Numbered from the stretch's first letter, positions 1 to 8,409 are shown. The stretch: 64,000 nt of DNA from Sphingomonas sp. TDK1 (GCF_001650735.1 NZ_LXVY01000005.1:181828-245827), one strand, 5' to 3'. Translations and numbers: made by a program. Notes: a model not told the origin generated them from the letters alone.

Positions 1-998
1 AGGGTAAGCGCCACGCCCGAGCCCGGCAGCGCATCGCCGGCAACGCGCTGGCGCCAGTCGAGCGCAAGTCGCGCCTGGATGCCGCCGATCGACAGGCTTC
101 GCACCAGCGTGGGCCCGATGTCGAGCCGCTGCGCCTCGCGCTGTGCGGCGCCCCATGCACCCAGACCGATGCTCCATCCGGCAGCACGCGCGCCGGGGAG
201 CGGCCGGATAAGCCGCGCCGCGCCATCGGCGTACGGCTCCGCCCGATTGCGCAGGATCACGCCGGTCTGGCCATACGCCTCCAGCCGAAATCCCGCCATC
301 GCCCTGTCTACGCCGCCAACCAGGCCGATGCCGGGCCCACCGCGCGTGCCGTCCAGCCCCACCCGTTGTTCGAGGGCGACCCGGAGCGGCGCGGCGCTGG
401 GCCGCCATTCGATTCCGATGGCAGCTTCCGCGCCGCGGCCACGCAACGGGCCCGCGATTCGCCCATAGGCCGCCACCTGCTTCCGCGTATCAAGGGCATG
501 GGCGATCCGAAGCCCATATTGGCTGCCGCCGATCTGCCCGGACCCCGGCGCCGCCCCGATCCCACGCCCCGGCCGGAACACGATCCAGCTGCTTCCCTGC
601 CAGCGTTGGGTGGCCGGCCGCCAGCTTGTCTGCACCGGCGTGAGGGCAGGCCCCGCGCCGCCGGCGGAGGGTGCGGGCAAGGCAACGTCCGGGCTCGGCG
701 CGTTGCCCCAAGCCGCCGCCGGGCCGATCAGCGCGCCGGCGCCCTGCGTGATGCTGTCACTGGCGATGGATGATGCGCGATGGAGCCGAAGCAACCTGCC
801 GCCGTCCGGCGCTGCAGGGCCGGTCCTGCGGACCGGTACAGGCACCGGCGCCGTCCCTGCCGGCGCCTGCGCGCCGCGTGCCAGTCCCGGCAGCACCACA
901 TTCTCTGCAGGCCATAGCAGCATCGCGCGCAGCAGGATCCAGCCGGACCCTACGACGCCGACGAACCGCAGCGGCCTGCCGCGGCCTGGGCGGTTCAT
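1..998 (-). CDS. Outer-membrane beta-barrel partner of NfrB-like glycosyltransferase (partial)
   Basis: The gene runs leftward off the window; 332 codons are visible. Its ATG overlaps the stop of the upstream glycosyltransferase in an ATGA, so the two are translationally coupled. The N-terminus has a hydrophobic stretch (about residues 11-30) that could be a signal sequence, then a Pro/Ala-rich linker. From about residue 110 the protein alternates polar and hydrophobic residues in beta-strand style (for example GGSQYGLRIAHALD, FRLEAYGQTGVILRNR). The last visible strand, LALDWRQRVAGDALPGSG, resembles the C-terminal barrel of NfrA (phage N4 adsorption protein A). Unlike full NfrA it has no TPR region. 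The family role in glycan export is known for Nfr; its role here is inferred. Confidence 0.6.
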   Translation of the reverse strand, partial: MNRPGRGRPLRFVGVVGSGWILLRAMLLWPAENVVLPGLARGAQAPAGTAPVPVPVRRTGPAAPDGGRLLRLHRASSIASDSITQGAGALIGPAAAWGNAPSPDVALPAPSAGGAGPALTPVQTSWRPATQRWQGSSWIVFRPGRGIGAAPGSGQIGGSQYGLRIAHALDTRKQVAAYGRIAGPLRGRGAEAAIGIEWRPSAAPLRVALEQRVGLDGTRGGPGIGLVGGVDRAMAGFRLEAYGQTGVILRNRAEPYADGAARLIRPLPGARAAGWSIGLGAWGAAQREAQRLDIGPTLVRSLSIGGIQARLALDWRQRVAGDALPGSGVALT

Positions 999-2377
999 GC
1001 AGCGGCCGGAGCAGGATCGAATGCTGCGCCGGGAAATTGGTGCGCGGTCTTGTCCCACCGTACGGGTCCGCCGCCCAGCAGGCCCAGATAGGTCGACAGA
1101 GCGCGTCGCGCTGCCAGCAACCCGATCAGGTTCGCAACCAGCATGCGGGGCGCGGCCCAGAGCCCTTCTCGCCAACCGTGCAGCCGCGCGACGATGGCAA
1201 TCCGCATGCCCAGCCGCCACGCCAGCATCGACAGGTTCAGCCCCAGCATCCAGCCGAGCAGCGCGCCCGGCGGCTGCATCGCCCCGCCGAACAGCTGATG
1301 GCAGGCGAGCGACAAGGCCCAGCACAGCGACGCAAAATAGGCGATGGCGAGCACCGGCATGGCCAGCGTCATGCGGCGGTCGCGCATGCGCATCCAATGG
1401 TCCGCCACGTCGCGCAGGCGCCCCCAGCCGGTACGGTCCCAGCCGGCCAGCGCGATCCCCGCGATCCACCGGGCTTTCTGCCGCACGGACGCGTGCACCG
1501 TCGCCGGGAAATAGGCGCGCACGGCAACCGGCGGCCCACCGGGACTCTCCGCGACGCGCACGAACGCCGTGCGGACACCCATCGCGCGCAGGATGAGCCC
1601 CAGCTCATAATCCTCGGTCAGGCTGGTCGCATCGAAGGGCACGCCGCGATCGGCGGCGATCCGCCGCAAGACGTCGCACCGGATGGCGCAGCCGACCCCG
1701 GCCAGCGGCAGGCTTGCGCCCAGCATCTGGCGCACGAGCAGCGTCGCCCCGTGCGACTGGGCGAACTCATCGAGATAATGGCCCGAGACGAGCTGCGAGC
1801 CCGGCTGGCACAAAGGCGCTACCGGAAGCTGCACCGCGCCGTGGCTGTCGATCCATCCGGCGTAAACGGCGAGTTCCAGCGGATGCACCACGTCCTCCGC
1901 ATCGTGCAGCACGATCGCCTTGAAGGCTGCACCTTCCGCAACCGCATCGCGTTCCAGCGCTGCCCAGAGCGCGTTCAGACAATCGGCCTTGGTGCTGGGG
2001 CCAGGTCGCGGTCCGATCACCAGCCGCACCCGCGGATCAGACTGGCTGACGGACAAGACCGCGGCGATGGTCGCCGGATCATTGGGATAGGCCCCGACAT
2101 AGATTCGGTACCGCCCCTGCTGCCAGCGCGCGAGCATCGAGCGCAGCATCGGCGCGATGACGGCGGATTCGTCCCAGGCGGGTACGAAGATTGCGAAGCG
2201 ATGTGCCGAGGCCGGATCCATCCGACCGGATGGAGGCAGTCGGTGCTGCCGGCCGATCAGACAAATATACAGGAAAAACAAGTCAACGATAATGTCGTCG
2301 ACACCCCCGACGGCAAGAAATATCGCCGCGAATAACGTACACTCGCGCGTCATCACATCAAGAATATTCAGGATCAT
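995..2377 (-). CDS. NfrB-like membrane glycosyltransferase, family GT2
   Basis: A 460-residue inner-membrane GT2 glycosyltransferase. The ATG at 2377 was chosen because a G-rich Shine-Dalgarno (GGGGGGGGAG) lies just upstream; an open extension to 2485 has none. An N-terminal membrane region is followed by a GT-A domain (VPAWDESAVIAPML, then the HDAEDVVHPLE metal-binding DxD-like segment), an ED motif (LTEDYELGL) and a QxxRW-type motif (QKARWIAGIA). Membrane helices close the protein, followed by a WDKTAHQFP segment typical of NfrB. E. coli NfrB is much longer because it carries a C-terminal MshEN c-di-GMP-binding domain, which is absent here. Coupled to the downstream barrel gene; polymer and sugar unknown. 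Confidence 0.82.
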   Translation of the reverse strand: MILNILDVMTRECTLFAAIFLAVGGVDDIIVDLFFLYICLIGRQHRLPPSGRMDPASAHRFAIFVPAWDESAVIAPMLRSMLARWQQGRYRIYVGAYPNDPATIAAVLSVSQSDPRVRLVIGPRPGPSTKADCLNALWAALERDAVAEGAAFKAIVLHDAEDVVHPLELAVYAGWIDSHGAVQLPVAPLCQPGSQLVSGHYLDEFAQSHGATLLVRQMLGASLPLAGVGCAIRCDVLRRIAADRGVPFDATSLTEDYELGLILRAMGVRTAFVRVAESPGGPPVAVRAYFPATVHASVRQKARWIAGIALAGWDRTGWGRLRDVADHWMRMRDRRMTLAMPVLAIAYFASLCWALSLACHQLFGGAMQPPGALLGWMLGLNLSMLAWRLGMRIAIVARLHGWREGLWAAPRMLVANLIGLLAARRALSTYLGLLGGGPVRWDKTAHQFPGAAFDPAPAAA

Positions 2378-2612
2378 CGACTCCCCCCCCGGCGCGATGT
2401 ATCCGATTCGGACGTCACCACTGTTGCGATGGGGCGTCTTTCGAGCAAGTCGAACGTTTAGGGAACTAGTCCGATATTGATGCAAAAGGTACGAATGCTA
2501 ACGTTGTTACAACCCGTGCGCATCCTGGTTGGCAAGATTTTCACGGAACCGGCGCGGCTCGGCGGCGTTGTGTCGGCGCAACAGGTCCTTTGGATAACCC
2601 GCAACCTGAACC

Positions 2613-2640
2613 GGCCGCACCTACGCATGTCGGTGCGGCC
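2613..2640. terminator. 9-bp stem-loop beside rcnB 3' end
   Basis: Arms GGCCGCACC (2613-2621) and GGTGCGGCC (2632-2640) pair perfectly across a 10-nt loop. It lies 9 bp beyond the stop of the RcnB-like gene. A T-rich tail (GATCTTTTAT) follows only on the plus strand; on the minus strand, where the gene is, no T-run follows. The rest of the 272-bp gap 2378-2649 shows nothing else I can support. Confidence 0.45.
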
Positions 2641-2649
2641 GATCTTTTA

Positions 2650-3171
2650 TTACCAGTAGAAGCCCGGCAAGACGCGGATGACCGCACCCCGGCGGGTGTC
2701 GACGAGCAGCACGTCGTTATAATGGCGGACCCATGCCTGATACGGCGCAGGACGCGGCAGATGGTACCGCCACGGATCGCCGATCACATAGCGCGGGCCA
2801 TAGTAAACGGTGCCGATCCGCGCGCCGGGCGAGAAGCGATAGTAGCGAAAGGGCGCGCCCCAATTGCCGCGGGCATATAGCGGGCGGTTGCGATCGCGCC
2901 AGGCACGCCAGTCATTTTCCGCCCAGCGGCGGTCGCGGTCGCGCAAATCCTCGCGATATTCCTGGTGCGCTTCCCGCAGGTCGCGGCGCTCTTCGCGGAT
3001 CCGGCGCGGATCGCCCGACCATTGCGCGCGGCGCAGGTCGTGCTCGGCATCGCGGATGTCGCGGCGATCCTCGCGCAACTCGGCGCGCGACTGGGCCGTT
3101 GCGCTTGCCGGCACCAGCAGCGCAGGCGCCGCGATCGCCGCCAGCAGGGCGATGGGAACGAGCTTCTTCAT
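2650..3171 (-). CDS. RcnB family periplasmic protein
   Basis: A 173-residue exported protein. The second of two in-frame ATGs was chosen: GGAG sits 6 nt before it, while the first ATG overlaps that site. A signal peptide (MKKLVPIALLAAIAAPALLVPASATA) is followed by a highly charged, probably helical region rich in Arg, Asp and Glu (AELREDRRDIRDAEHDLRRA and similar). The C-terminal domain, with GTVYYGPRYVIGDPWRY, LPRPAPYQAWVRHYNDVLLVD and VIRVLPGFYW, is the RcnB fold. E. coli RcnB affects nickel/cobalt efflux, but the many sphingomonad copies are not shown to do so. It stands alone, followed by a stem-loop. Confidence 0.85.
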   Translation of the reverse strand: MKKLVPIALLAAIAAPALLVPASATAQSRAELREDRRDIRDAEHDLRRAQWSGDPRRIREERRDLREAHQEYREDLRDRDRRWAENDWRAWRDRNRPLYARGNWGAPFRYYRFSPGARIGTVYYGPRYVIGDPWRYHLPRPAPYQAWVRHYNDVLLVDTRRGAVIRVLPGFYW

Positions 3172-3283
3172 ATGCTTCTCCATCCTGATCGAACCCGCCG
3201 GTCCGAAGGCCGGCTTGGGCGGATCTATGCAGAAGCCTCGCTGAACGTTGCGAGAACGATCCGGTCAGCGCATTGAAAGCAAG

Positions 3284-3760
3284 TTACGGGCCCGTATTGC
3301 CGCCGCCCGCACCGCCGGCCCCCGGCGCACCGACCGTGCCGATATTGCCGAACAGATCCGAGAAGAAGCTGCGGCGGCGTCCCAGCGTCGGCGTGGTCTT
3401 GCCATAGGGGCTGATCGATGCGTCGAGCTCGACACCGGTCTGGTCGATCGACGTCACGTTGCCCGCCTGGTCGAAGCGGACGCGAAGCGTCGTCTGGCTC
3501 TTCACCTTCGGGTTGCGGAAGGCGAAATTGCTGCTGTCGCGCGAGACGTAGAACCACTCGCCTTCGTTGAACTGGCTGGTGAAGCTGGGATGGCCCAGCG
3601 TCTGCATCACCGAATCGCGCGTATCGACGCCGGGCTGCACCGACGCGACAAGGTCATGATCGATCACATAGCCCTGATGCGTCCGCACCGGCGTACAGGC
3701 GGTGGTACCGAGCACGACCAACAACGCGGCGGTGCCGAGCGTGCGAACGGGAAGCGACAT
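3284..3760 (-). CDS. bamE: Outer-membrane protein assembly factor BamE (SmpA/OmlA family)
   Basis: A 158-residue lipoprotein of the BAM complex that helps insert beta-barrels in the outer membrane. Signal MSLPVRTLGTAALLVVLGTTAC ends in a Cys lipobox-like site (LGTTAC). The SmpA/OmlA core follows: VQPGVDTRDSVMQTLGHPS, then NEGEWFYVSRDS and VRFDQAGNVTSIDQTG. The tail is Gly/Ala/Pro-rich and long for the family. A Shine-Dalgarno (GGAG) lies about 7 nt before the ATG. It is divergent from the bc1 chaperone gene, an arrangement common in alphaproteobacteria. Confidence 0.9.
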   Translation of the reverse strand: MSLPVRTLGTAALLVVLGTTACTPVRTHQGYVIDHDLVASVQPGVDTRDSVMQTLGHPSFTSQFNEGEWFYVSRDSSNFAFRNPKVKSQTTLRVRFDQAGNVTSIDQTGVELDASISPYGKTTPTLGRRRSFFSDLFGNIGTVGAPGAGGAGGGNTGP

Positions 3761-3886
3761 CAGGATCTCCAGGCAAACACTCAGGCAACGCAAGGGCCCC
3801 CGGATTGCATCGCGGGCCGAACGCCTCAATATGCGGCAAAATGCGGCCAAACAAGGTCGCGACAGAGGAAGGCGCGAACAACGGCG

Positions 3887-4399
3887 ATGCGAATGCTCCA
3901 GCGGCTCTTCGGGCGGACCGATCGCGGCACCGCGCCGCAGCTCTATGCGGGCGTGGTGACGCGGGGTCGGGCACCGCATTGGTACACCGACGGCGCGGTG
4001 CCGGATACGGTGGACGGCCGGTTCGACATGATCGCGGCAATCCTCTGCATGGTGCTGCTGCGACTGGAAATTGAACCTGCCGGTATCGCTCCCAGCACCG
4101 CCGTCGCCGAATGCTTCATCGACGACATGGATGGCCAGCTGCGCGAGATCGGCATCGGCGATATCATCGTCGGCAAGCATATCGGCCGGATGATGGGCAT
4201 GCTGGGCGGCCGGCTCGGCGCCTATCGCACCGGCCTGGCCGAGGGGAGCCTCGCCCCAGCGCTGGTCCGCAACCTCTACCGCGGCGAAGCGCCTTCGCCT
4301 GCCGCACTCACCCATGTCGAAGCGCGCCTTCGCGCCTTTCGCGAGGCGCTGGCGGCGATGCCGATCGAGCGCGTGATCGCAGGAGACCTACCCGAATGA
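3887..4399 (+). CDS. Ubiquinol-cytochrome c chaperone family protein (CBP3/UQCC1-like)
   Basis: A 170-residue soluble protein related to the chaperone that assists assembly of cytochrome b in the bc1 complex. Family features visible are the N-terminal LQRLFGRTDRGTAPQLYAGVV, DTVDGRFDMIAAILCMVLLRLE, CFIDDMDGQLREIGIGD and VGKHIGRMMGMLGGRL. A GAGGAAGG lies about 14 nt before the ATG at 3887; a second ATG at 3893 is possible. The stop overlaps the next gene's start in an ATGA, so the chaperone and the DUF177 protein are probably one operon. Confidence 0.88.
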   Translation: MRMLQRLFGRTDRGTAPQLYAGVVTRGRAPHWYTDGAVPDTVDGRFDMIAAILCMVLLRLEIEPAGIAPSTAVAECFIDDMDGQLREIGIGDIIVGKHIGRMMGMLGGRLGAYRTGLAEGSLAPALVRNLYRGEAPSPAALTHVEARLRAFREALAAMPIERVIAGDLPE

Positions 4400-4926
4400 C
4401 TCACCCCGAATTTTCCCGCCCGCACCGGCTCGACCAGATCGGTGCCGGCGAAAGCGAGGTCCGCATCGCCGCAGACGACGCCGAGCGCGCGGCGCTCAGC
4501 CGTCGCTTCGGCCTGAAGACGATCGAAAAGCTCGAGGCCGTCTATCATCTGCGTCGCGACCCGCAGGGTGTGATGGCCCGAGGCCACCTCTCCGCGCGTC
4601 TGACCCAGGCCTGCGTCGTCACGGGCGATTCGCTGCTTGCCAAGGTCGAGCAGGATTTCGCCATCCGCTTCCTTCCCGAACCGACGGCCGGCGGCGGCGA
4701 GGATGAGGTCGAGCTGACCGAGGACGAGTGCGATACCGTCTTCTATGCGGGCGGGACGATCGATCTCGGAGAGGCCGCGGCGGAAACGATGGCGCTGGAG
4801 CTGGATCCCTATCCCCGCGGCCCCCGCGCCGCCGAAGTACTGCGCGCGGCGGGCGTGAAGAGCGAGGACGAAGCGACGCCGGTCAATGCGCTCGCCGGCT
4901 TGAAGGACCTGCTCGCCAAGAAGTAA
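4396..4926 (+). CDS. DUF177 / YceD family protein
   Basis: A 176-residue cytosolic protein of the YceD (DUF177) family, linked in other bacteria to 23S rRNA accumulation. Features are an N-terminal EFSRPHRLDQIG start, the central RLTQACVVTGDSLLAKVEQDFAIRFLP (in place of the Cys-containing strand typical of the family), an acidic segment (EDEVELTEDECD) and the family C-terminus ending AGLKDLLAKK. Translation is coupled to the upstream chaperone through an ATGA overlap. Its last 44 bp overlap the 3' end of the opposing membrane protein gene. Confidence 0.87.
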   Translation: MTHPEFSRPHRLDQIGAGESEVRIAADDAERAALSRRFGLKTIEKLEAVYHLRRDPQGVMARGHLSARLTQACVVTGDSLLAKVEQDFAIRFLPEPTAGGGEDEVELTEDECDTVFYAGGTIDLGEAAAETMALELDPYPRGPRAAEVLRAAGVKSEDEATPVNALAGLKDLLAKK

Positions 4927-5380
4927 GGCGGCGAGGCCGGGTGGCGATGAGGCCACCCGCCAGCAACAGCCCGATCGCCAGCGCGGCCAGCGACCCGGCC
5001 GCGAACCAATCGCCGCGGACGACGAAATGTCCCAGCGGCGTGCGCCAGTCCCGCTGCCCCGCCCAATAGGGAAGCACGATCAACCCACGCAGTACGAACA
5101 GCACCGCCACCGCCGCCAGCACCGCGCGGCGAGGGCGCTGCGAGACCGGCGGAAGGCACGCCACAGCCAGCCCTGCCAGCGCAGCCGCGATCGCCAGCGT
5201 GCCGATCGGTGCGGACCAGCCCCCTGCAGCGCGCGCCGCGACGATTGAAGGCGGCGCCCCGAGCCAGGCCATCCAGGCCGGGCCACCCCAATAGGCGAGC
5301 AGATGGATGCCCGCGCCGACGAGCAGGCTGAGGCGCGCGAGACGGAACGCAAGAACGCCGGCGGCAGGTGTATTACCCAT
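4883..5380 (-). CDS. Small multi-pass membrane protein of unknown function
   Basis: A 165-residue protein with about four hydrophobic segments (LARLSLLVGAGIHLLAYWGG, IGTLAIAAALAGLAVACL, AVLAAVAVLFVLRGLIVLPYW, AAGSLAALAIGLLLAGGLIA). The ATG at 5380 was chosen because upstream sequence is uncharged by any start signal and reads as low-complexity. I do not recognise a named family. The 3' end overlaps the opposing DUF177 gene by 44 bp, encoding its Arg/Ser-rich C-terminal tail, so that tail may be poorly constrained. It lies just downstream of the TetR gene on the same strand and might be co-transcribed with it. Confidence 0.7.
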   Translation of the reverse strand: MGNTPAAGVLAFRLARLSLLVGAGIHLLAYWGGPAWMAWLGAPPSIVAARAAGGWSAPIGTLAIAAALAGLAVACLPPVSQRPRRAVLAAVAVLFVLRGLIVLPYWAGQRDWRTPLGHFVVRGDWFAAGSLAALAIGLLLAGGLIATRPRRLTSWRAGPSSRRAH

Positions 5381-5420
5381 GCAACTCACGCTATCCGATC
5401 GGCCCGCAGATGCAAGCCTG

Positions 5421-6074
5421 TCAGCGTCCGGTTCCGATCCCCCGCGCCAGCAGCTGCGCAACAACTTCAGCAATTGCCTCGGGCGGCGTACCTTCGTCCC
5501 AGACGCTGTAGCGCAGGCCCAGGAAAACGTTCATCCCCATGATCGCCCAGGCATGGATCTCGCTCACATCGTCGCGAATCTCGCCACGCTCCGCTCCCGC
5601 GCGGAGGCGGGCGGCGATGCGCTCCGCCGTGCTGGCATAATGATGGCGAAAGCTGGCCGGATCGACGAATTCCGCCTCGTCGACGATGCGATAGATCTCC
5701 TTGTGCTCGCGGGCGAAGCGGATGAAGGCGAGCAGCGCCGCACGCTCGGCATCAATCTGGTCGCGGGCGCCGCGCAGCGCCGGGCCGACATGTTCGCGCA
5801 CCTGATCGCTCATGTCTCTGACGAGCGCGCGGAACACGGCGTCCTTCGAATCGAAATAGGTGTAGAAGCTGCCGAGCGCCACGCCGGCGCGCCGCGTAAT
5901 CCCGCTGATCGATCCCTCGTGAAAGCCCTTCTCGCCGAACTCGGCGGCGGCGGCGTCGAGAATCGCCCGCAGGGTGCGGCGGCCGCGCTCGGTGCGCGGC
6001 ACCTTGGCGTCGTTCGCGGACGCGGCTCCATCGCTCACGGAAGTGGCTGAAACGCCACGCTCTTCCGGCTTCAT
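5421..6074 (-). CDS. TetR/AcrR family transcriptional regulator
   Basis: A 217-residue one-component repressor. An unusually long, Ser/Ala-rich leader of about 28 residues precedes the TetR DNA-binding domain (TLRAILDAAAAEFGEKGFHEGSISGITRRAGVALGSFYTYFDSKDAVFRALV). The C-terminal ligand domain is helical (AERAALLAFIRFAREHKEIYRIVDEAEFVDP), a type seen in regulators of lipid or aromatic metabolism. GGGGAGG lies before the ATG. It is divergent from a TonB receptor and MFS transporter, and a perfect dyad sits inside the receptor promoter, so it probably controls both units. Confidence 0.9.
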   Translation of the reverse strand: MKPEERGVSATSVSDGAASANDAKVPRTERGRRTLRAILDAAAAEFGEKGFHEGSISGITRRAGVALGSFYTYFDSKDAVFRALVRDMSDQVREHVGPALRGARDQIDAERAALLAFIRFAREHKEIYRIVDEAEFVDPASFRHHYASTAERIAARLRAGAERGEIRDDVSEIHAWAIMGMNVFLGLRYSVWDEGTPPEAIAEVVAQLLARGIGTGR

Positions 6075-6097
6075 CCGCCTCCCCTTCCAATCCCAAG

Positions 6098-6126
6098 TTG
6101 AAACCCGGTTCAGGTTTCAGTATAGC
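6098..6126 (+). promoter_or_regulatory. Sigma70-type promoter of the TonB receptor with TetR-like operator
   Basis: TTGAAA (6098-6103) and TATAGC (6121-6126) are separated by exactly 17 bp. Between and partly over them lies a perfect dyad, TGAAACC (6099-6105) - 7 nt - GGTTTCA (6113-6119), with a nested AACC-C-GGTT. A repressor bound there would block polymerase. It lies between the divergent TetR gene and the receptor; binding by that TetR is inferred. Confidence 0.6.
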
Positions 6127-6183
6127 TTCCGGCAACGGCTTACAACCCGCGTTCAAGATGGGTTGCACCAGGGGAGGATTACC

Positions 6184-8409
6184 ATGTCACGGCACGATTC
6201 CGTTCGTATCGCCCTGCTCGCCAGCGCGGCGCTGCTTTTCGCCCCTCCCGTCTTCGCGCAGGACAGCGCCGCTCCGGCTGGCGCCGCCGCGGCCGAGACC
6301 GCGCAGACCGATGGGGAAATCATCGTCACCGCCCGCCGCCGCGAGGAAAGCCTGATCGACGTTCCGATCTCTCTTTCGGTCGTCTCGGGCGACACGCTGC
6401 TCGCCAAGGGCGCGCCGGACATCACCGCGCTGCAGGACATTACGCCGAACCTCACATTGCAGGTGGCGCGCGGCTCCAACTCCACGCTGATCGCGTTCAG
6501 CCGCGGCGTCGGCCAGCAGGACCCGCTCTGGGGCTTCGAGCCGGGCGTCGCGCTCTATATCGACGACGTCTATGTCGCCCGGCCGCAGAACGCGGTGCTC
6601 GACGTGTTCGACGTGCAGCGGGTGGAGGTGCTGCGCGGGCCGCAGGGCACGCTGTACGGCCGCAACACGATCGGCGGCGCGATCAAATATGTCACGAAGC
6701 GGCTGGGCAACGAGTTCCACGCCACGGCCCGCGCCGCCTATGGCAGCTACAACCAGGTCGATCTGGTCGGCACGGTCACCGTGCCGCTGACGGATACGCT
6801 GTCGGTCGGAGGCGCCGTGGCACGCTATTGGCGCGACGGCTATGGCCGCAACCTTAACACCGGCGTCGACCAGTATAACAAGGACGTGGTCTCCGGCCGC
6901 GTCTCGGCGGAGTTCGCGCCGCGCGACGGATTCTTCTTCCGCGTCGCCGCCGATCGCACGGTCGACCACTCCAATCCGCGCCATGGCCATCGGCTTGCCG
7001 GCAATGCCGGGCTTGCCGTCTACCAGCCGGCGGGCAGCGTCTATGACACCAATGCCGGATCGGGCGACACCAATCGCGTGATGAGCCAGGGCATCTCCGC
7101 AACGGGAGAGATCGCGCTCACCGGCGAACTCACCTTCAAGACGATCAGCGCGTGGCGCAACGGCAATACCAGCGGCACGATCGACTTCGACAACACGCCG
7201 CTGCCGACGCTGGACGTACCCGCTTATTATCAGGACCGGCAGTTCACCCAAGAGCTGCAGCTGCTCTACACCGGCGGCCGCCTGCAGGGCGTGGCCGGGC
7301 TCTACTATCTCAATGCGCGCGCGTCGGGCGCGTTCGACACCGTGGTCGGGGCGATCAACACGTCGATCCTCACTTCGGGCACCGTCGACACCAAGAGCTA
7401 CGCCGCCTTCGGCGACCTCAGCTACAACCTTACCGACAAGCTGAAGCTGTCCGCCGGGCTGCGCTACACCAAGGACGACAAGACCGGCACGGTGTATCGC
7501 CAGAACTTCACCGGCATCCGCAGCCCCCGCTTCGGCAATGCCGCGGCGGTGCCGGGACTGGTCCGCACCAACTATACCAACAGCCGCGATTTCGAGCAGG
7601 CGACCCCGCGCGTCTCGCTCAGCTACGAGCCGCGCCGCGACCTCAACCTCTATGCGAGCTGGGGCAAGGGTTTCAAATCGGGCGGGTTCGACATGCGCGG
7701 CGACGCGGTGCTCACGCCCACCACGGTCAATGGCTACCAGCCCGAGAAGATCGATTCCTACGAAGTCGGCATGAAAGGCGCGTTCCTCGACCGCCGCTTC
7801 TTCCTCAACCTCGCCGGCTATTATTCGAACTATCGCGACCAGCAGGTGACGATCCAGGCGCCGGCCGCCGGCGGCGGCATCGCCAGCTTCGTGGACAATG
7901 CCGGCAAGGCGAAAATCTGGGGCTTCGAGGCGGAAGCCCGCATGGTGCCCTCGCGCCATTTCTCGTCCAGCCTGGTCGTCGGCTACACCCATGCCGAGTA
8001 CAAGAAGTTCCTTACCTATATCGGCGGCGGGACCACGCCGGTGGACGTTTCCAACCAGCGCGTGTTCCAGAACACCCCCCGCTGGACGGTGAACGCCTCG
8101 GCCACCTGGTCCGAGGATCTGGCCGGCGGCACCATCGCCTTCACGCCCGCGGTTTCGCTGCGCAGCGACATCTCGATGTTCGAATATGCCTCGCCGCTCG
8201 ATCAGGACGGCTATGCCCTGGTCGAGGCCAGCCTCAACTGGACTTCGGCCGGCGGGCGCTACCGCATCGGCGTCGCCGGTCGGAACCTTACCGACGAACG
8301 CTACCGCGTCGGCGGCTATTACTTCCCCGGCGCGCTCTACGGCAATTCGATCATCGGCTATTACGGCCCGCCGCGCACGGTGACCGGCACCTTCGAACTG
8401 CGCTTCTGA
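6184..8409 (+). CDS. TonB-dependent outer-membrane receptor
   Basis: A 741-residue outer-membrane transporter energised by TonB. GGGGAGGATTACC precedes the ATG. A signal peptide ends near PPVFAQ, a TonB box-like stretch follows (DGEIIVTARRREES), and then the plug (DVPISLSVVSG, VEVLRGPQGTLYGRNTIGGAIKYVTKR). The rest is a 22-strand type barrel ending in the terminal aromatic FELRF. Length is usual for sphingomonad receptors of the iron-complex/outer-membrane receptor class. It lies 131 bp before a spinster-type MFS gene and is divergent from TetR, so outer- and inner-membrane uptake of one substrate is plausible. The substrate cannot be read from the sequence. Confidence 0.93.
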   Translation: MSRHDSVRIALLASAALLFAPPVFAQDSAAPAGAAAAETAQTDGEIIVTARRREESLIDVPISLSVVSGDTLLAKGAPDITALQDITPNLTLQVARGSNSTLIAFSRGVGQQDPLWGFEPGVALYIDDVYVARPQNAVLDVFDVQRVEVLRGPQGTLYGRNTIGGAIKYVTKRLGNEFHATARAAYGSYNQVDLVGTVTVPLTDTLSVGGAVARYWRDGYGRNLNTGVDQYNKDVVSGRVSAEFAPRDGFFFRVAADRTVDHSNPRHGHRLAGNAGLAVYQPAGSVYDTNAGSGDTNRVMSQGISATGEIALTGELTFKTISAWRNGNTSGTIDFDNTPLPTLDVPAYYQDRQFTQELQLLYTGGRLQGVAGLYYLNARASGAFDTVVGAINTSILTSGTVDTKSYAAFGDLSYNLTDKLKLSAGLRYTKDDKTGTVYRQNFTGIRSPRFGNAAAVPGLVRTNYTNSRDFEQATPRVSLSYEPRRDLNLYASWGKGFKSGGFDMRGDAVLTPTTVNGYQPEKIDSYEVGMKGAFLDRRFFLNLAGYYSNYRDQQVTIQAPAAGGGIASFVDNAGKAKIWGFEAEARMVPSRHFSSSLVVGYTHAEYKKFLTYIGGGTTPVDVSNQRVFQNTPRWTVNASATWSEDLAGGTIAFTPAVSLRSDISMFEYASPLDQDGYALVEASLNWTSAGGRYRIGVAGRNLTDERYRVGGYYFPGALYGNSIIGYYGPPRTVTGTFELRF

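Noticed and set aside
2461..2500. GGAAC motif that could be a general-stress (EcfG) -35 element
   Set aside because: No CGTT at 16-17 bp spacing on either strand.
2477..2659. 60-codon open frame on the plus strand between the glycosyltransferase and RcnB genes
   Set aside because: No ribosome-binding site, no recognisable composition, and it spans a stem-loop; likely chance.
3194..3220. GCCGG/CCGGC stem between BamE and RcnB genes
   Set aside because: Only 5 bp with a bulge and no T-run; too weak to call a terminator.
5395..5440. tRNA T-arm-like string GGTTCCGATCC near the TetR stop
   Set aside because: It codes the TetR C-terminus (GIGTGR), and no acceptor or anticodon stem can be formed around it.
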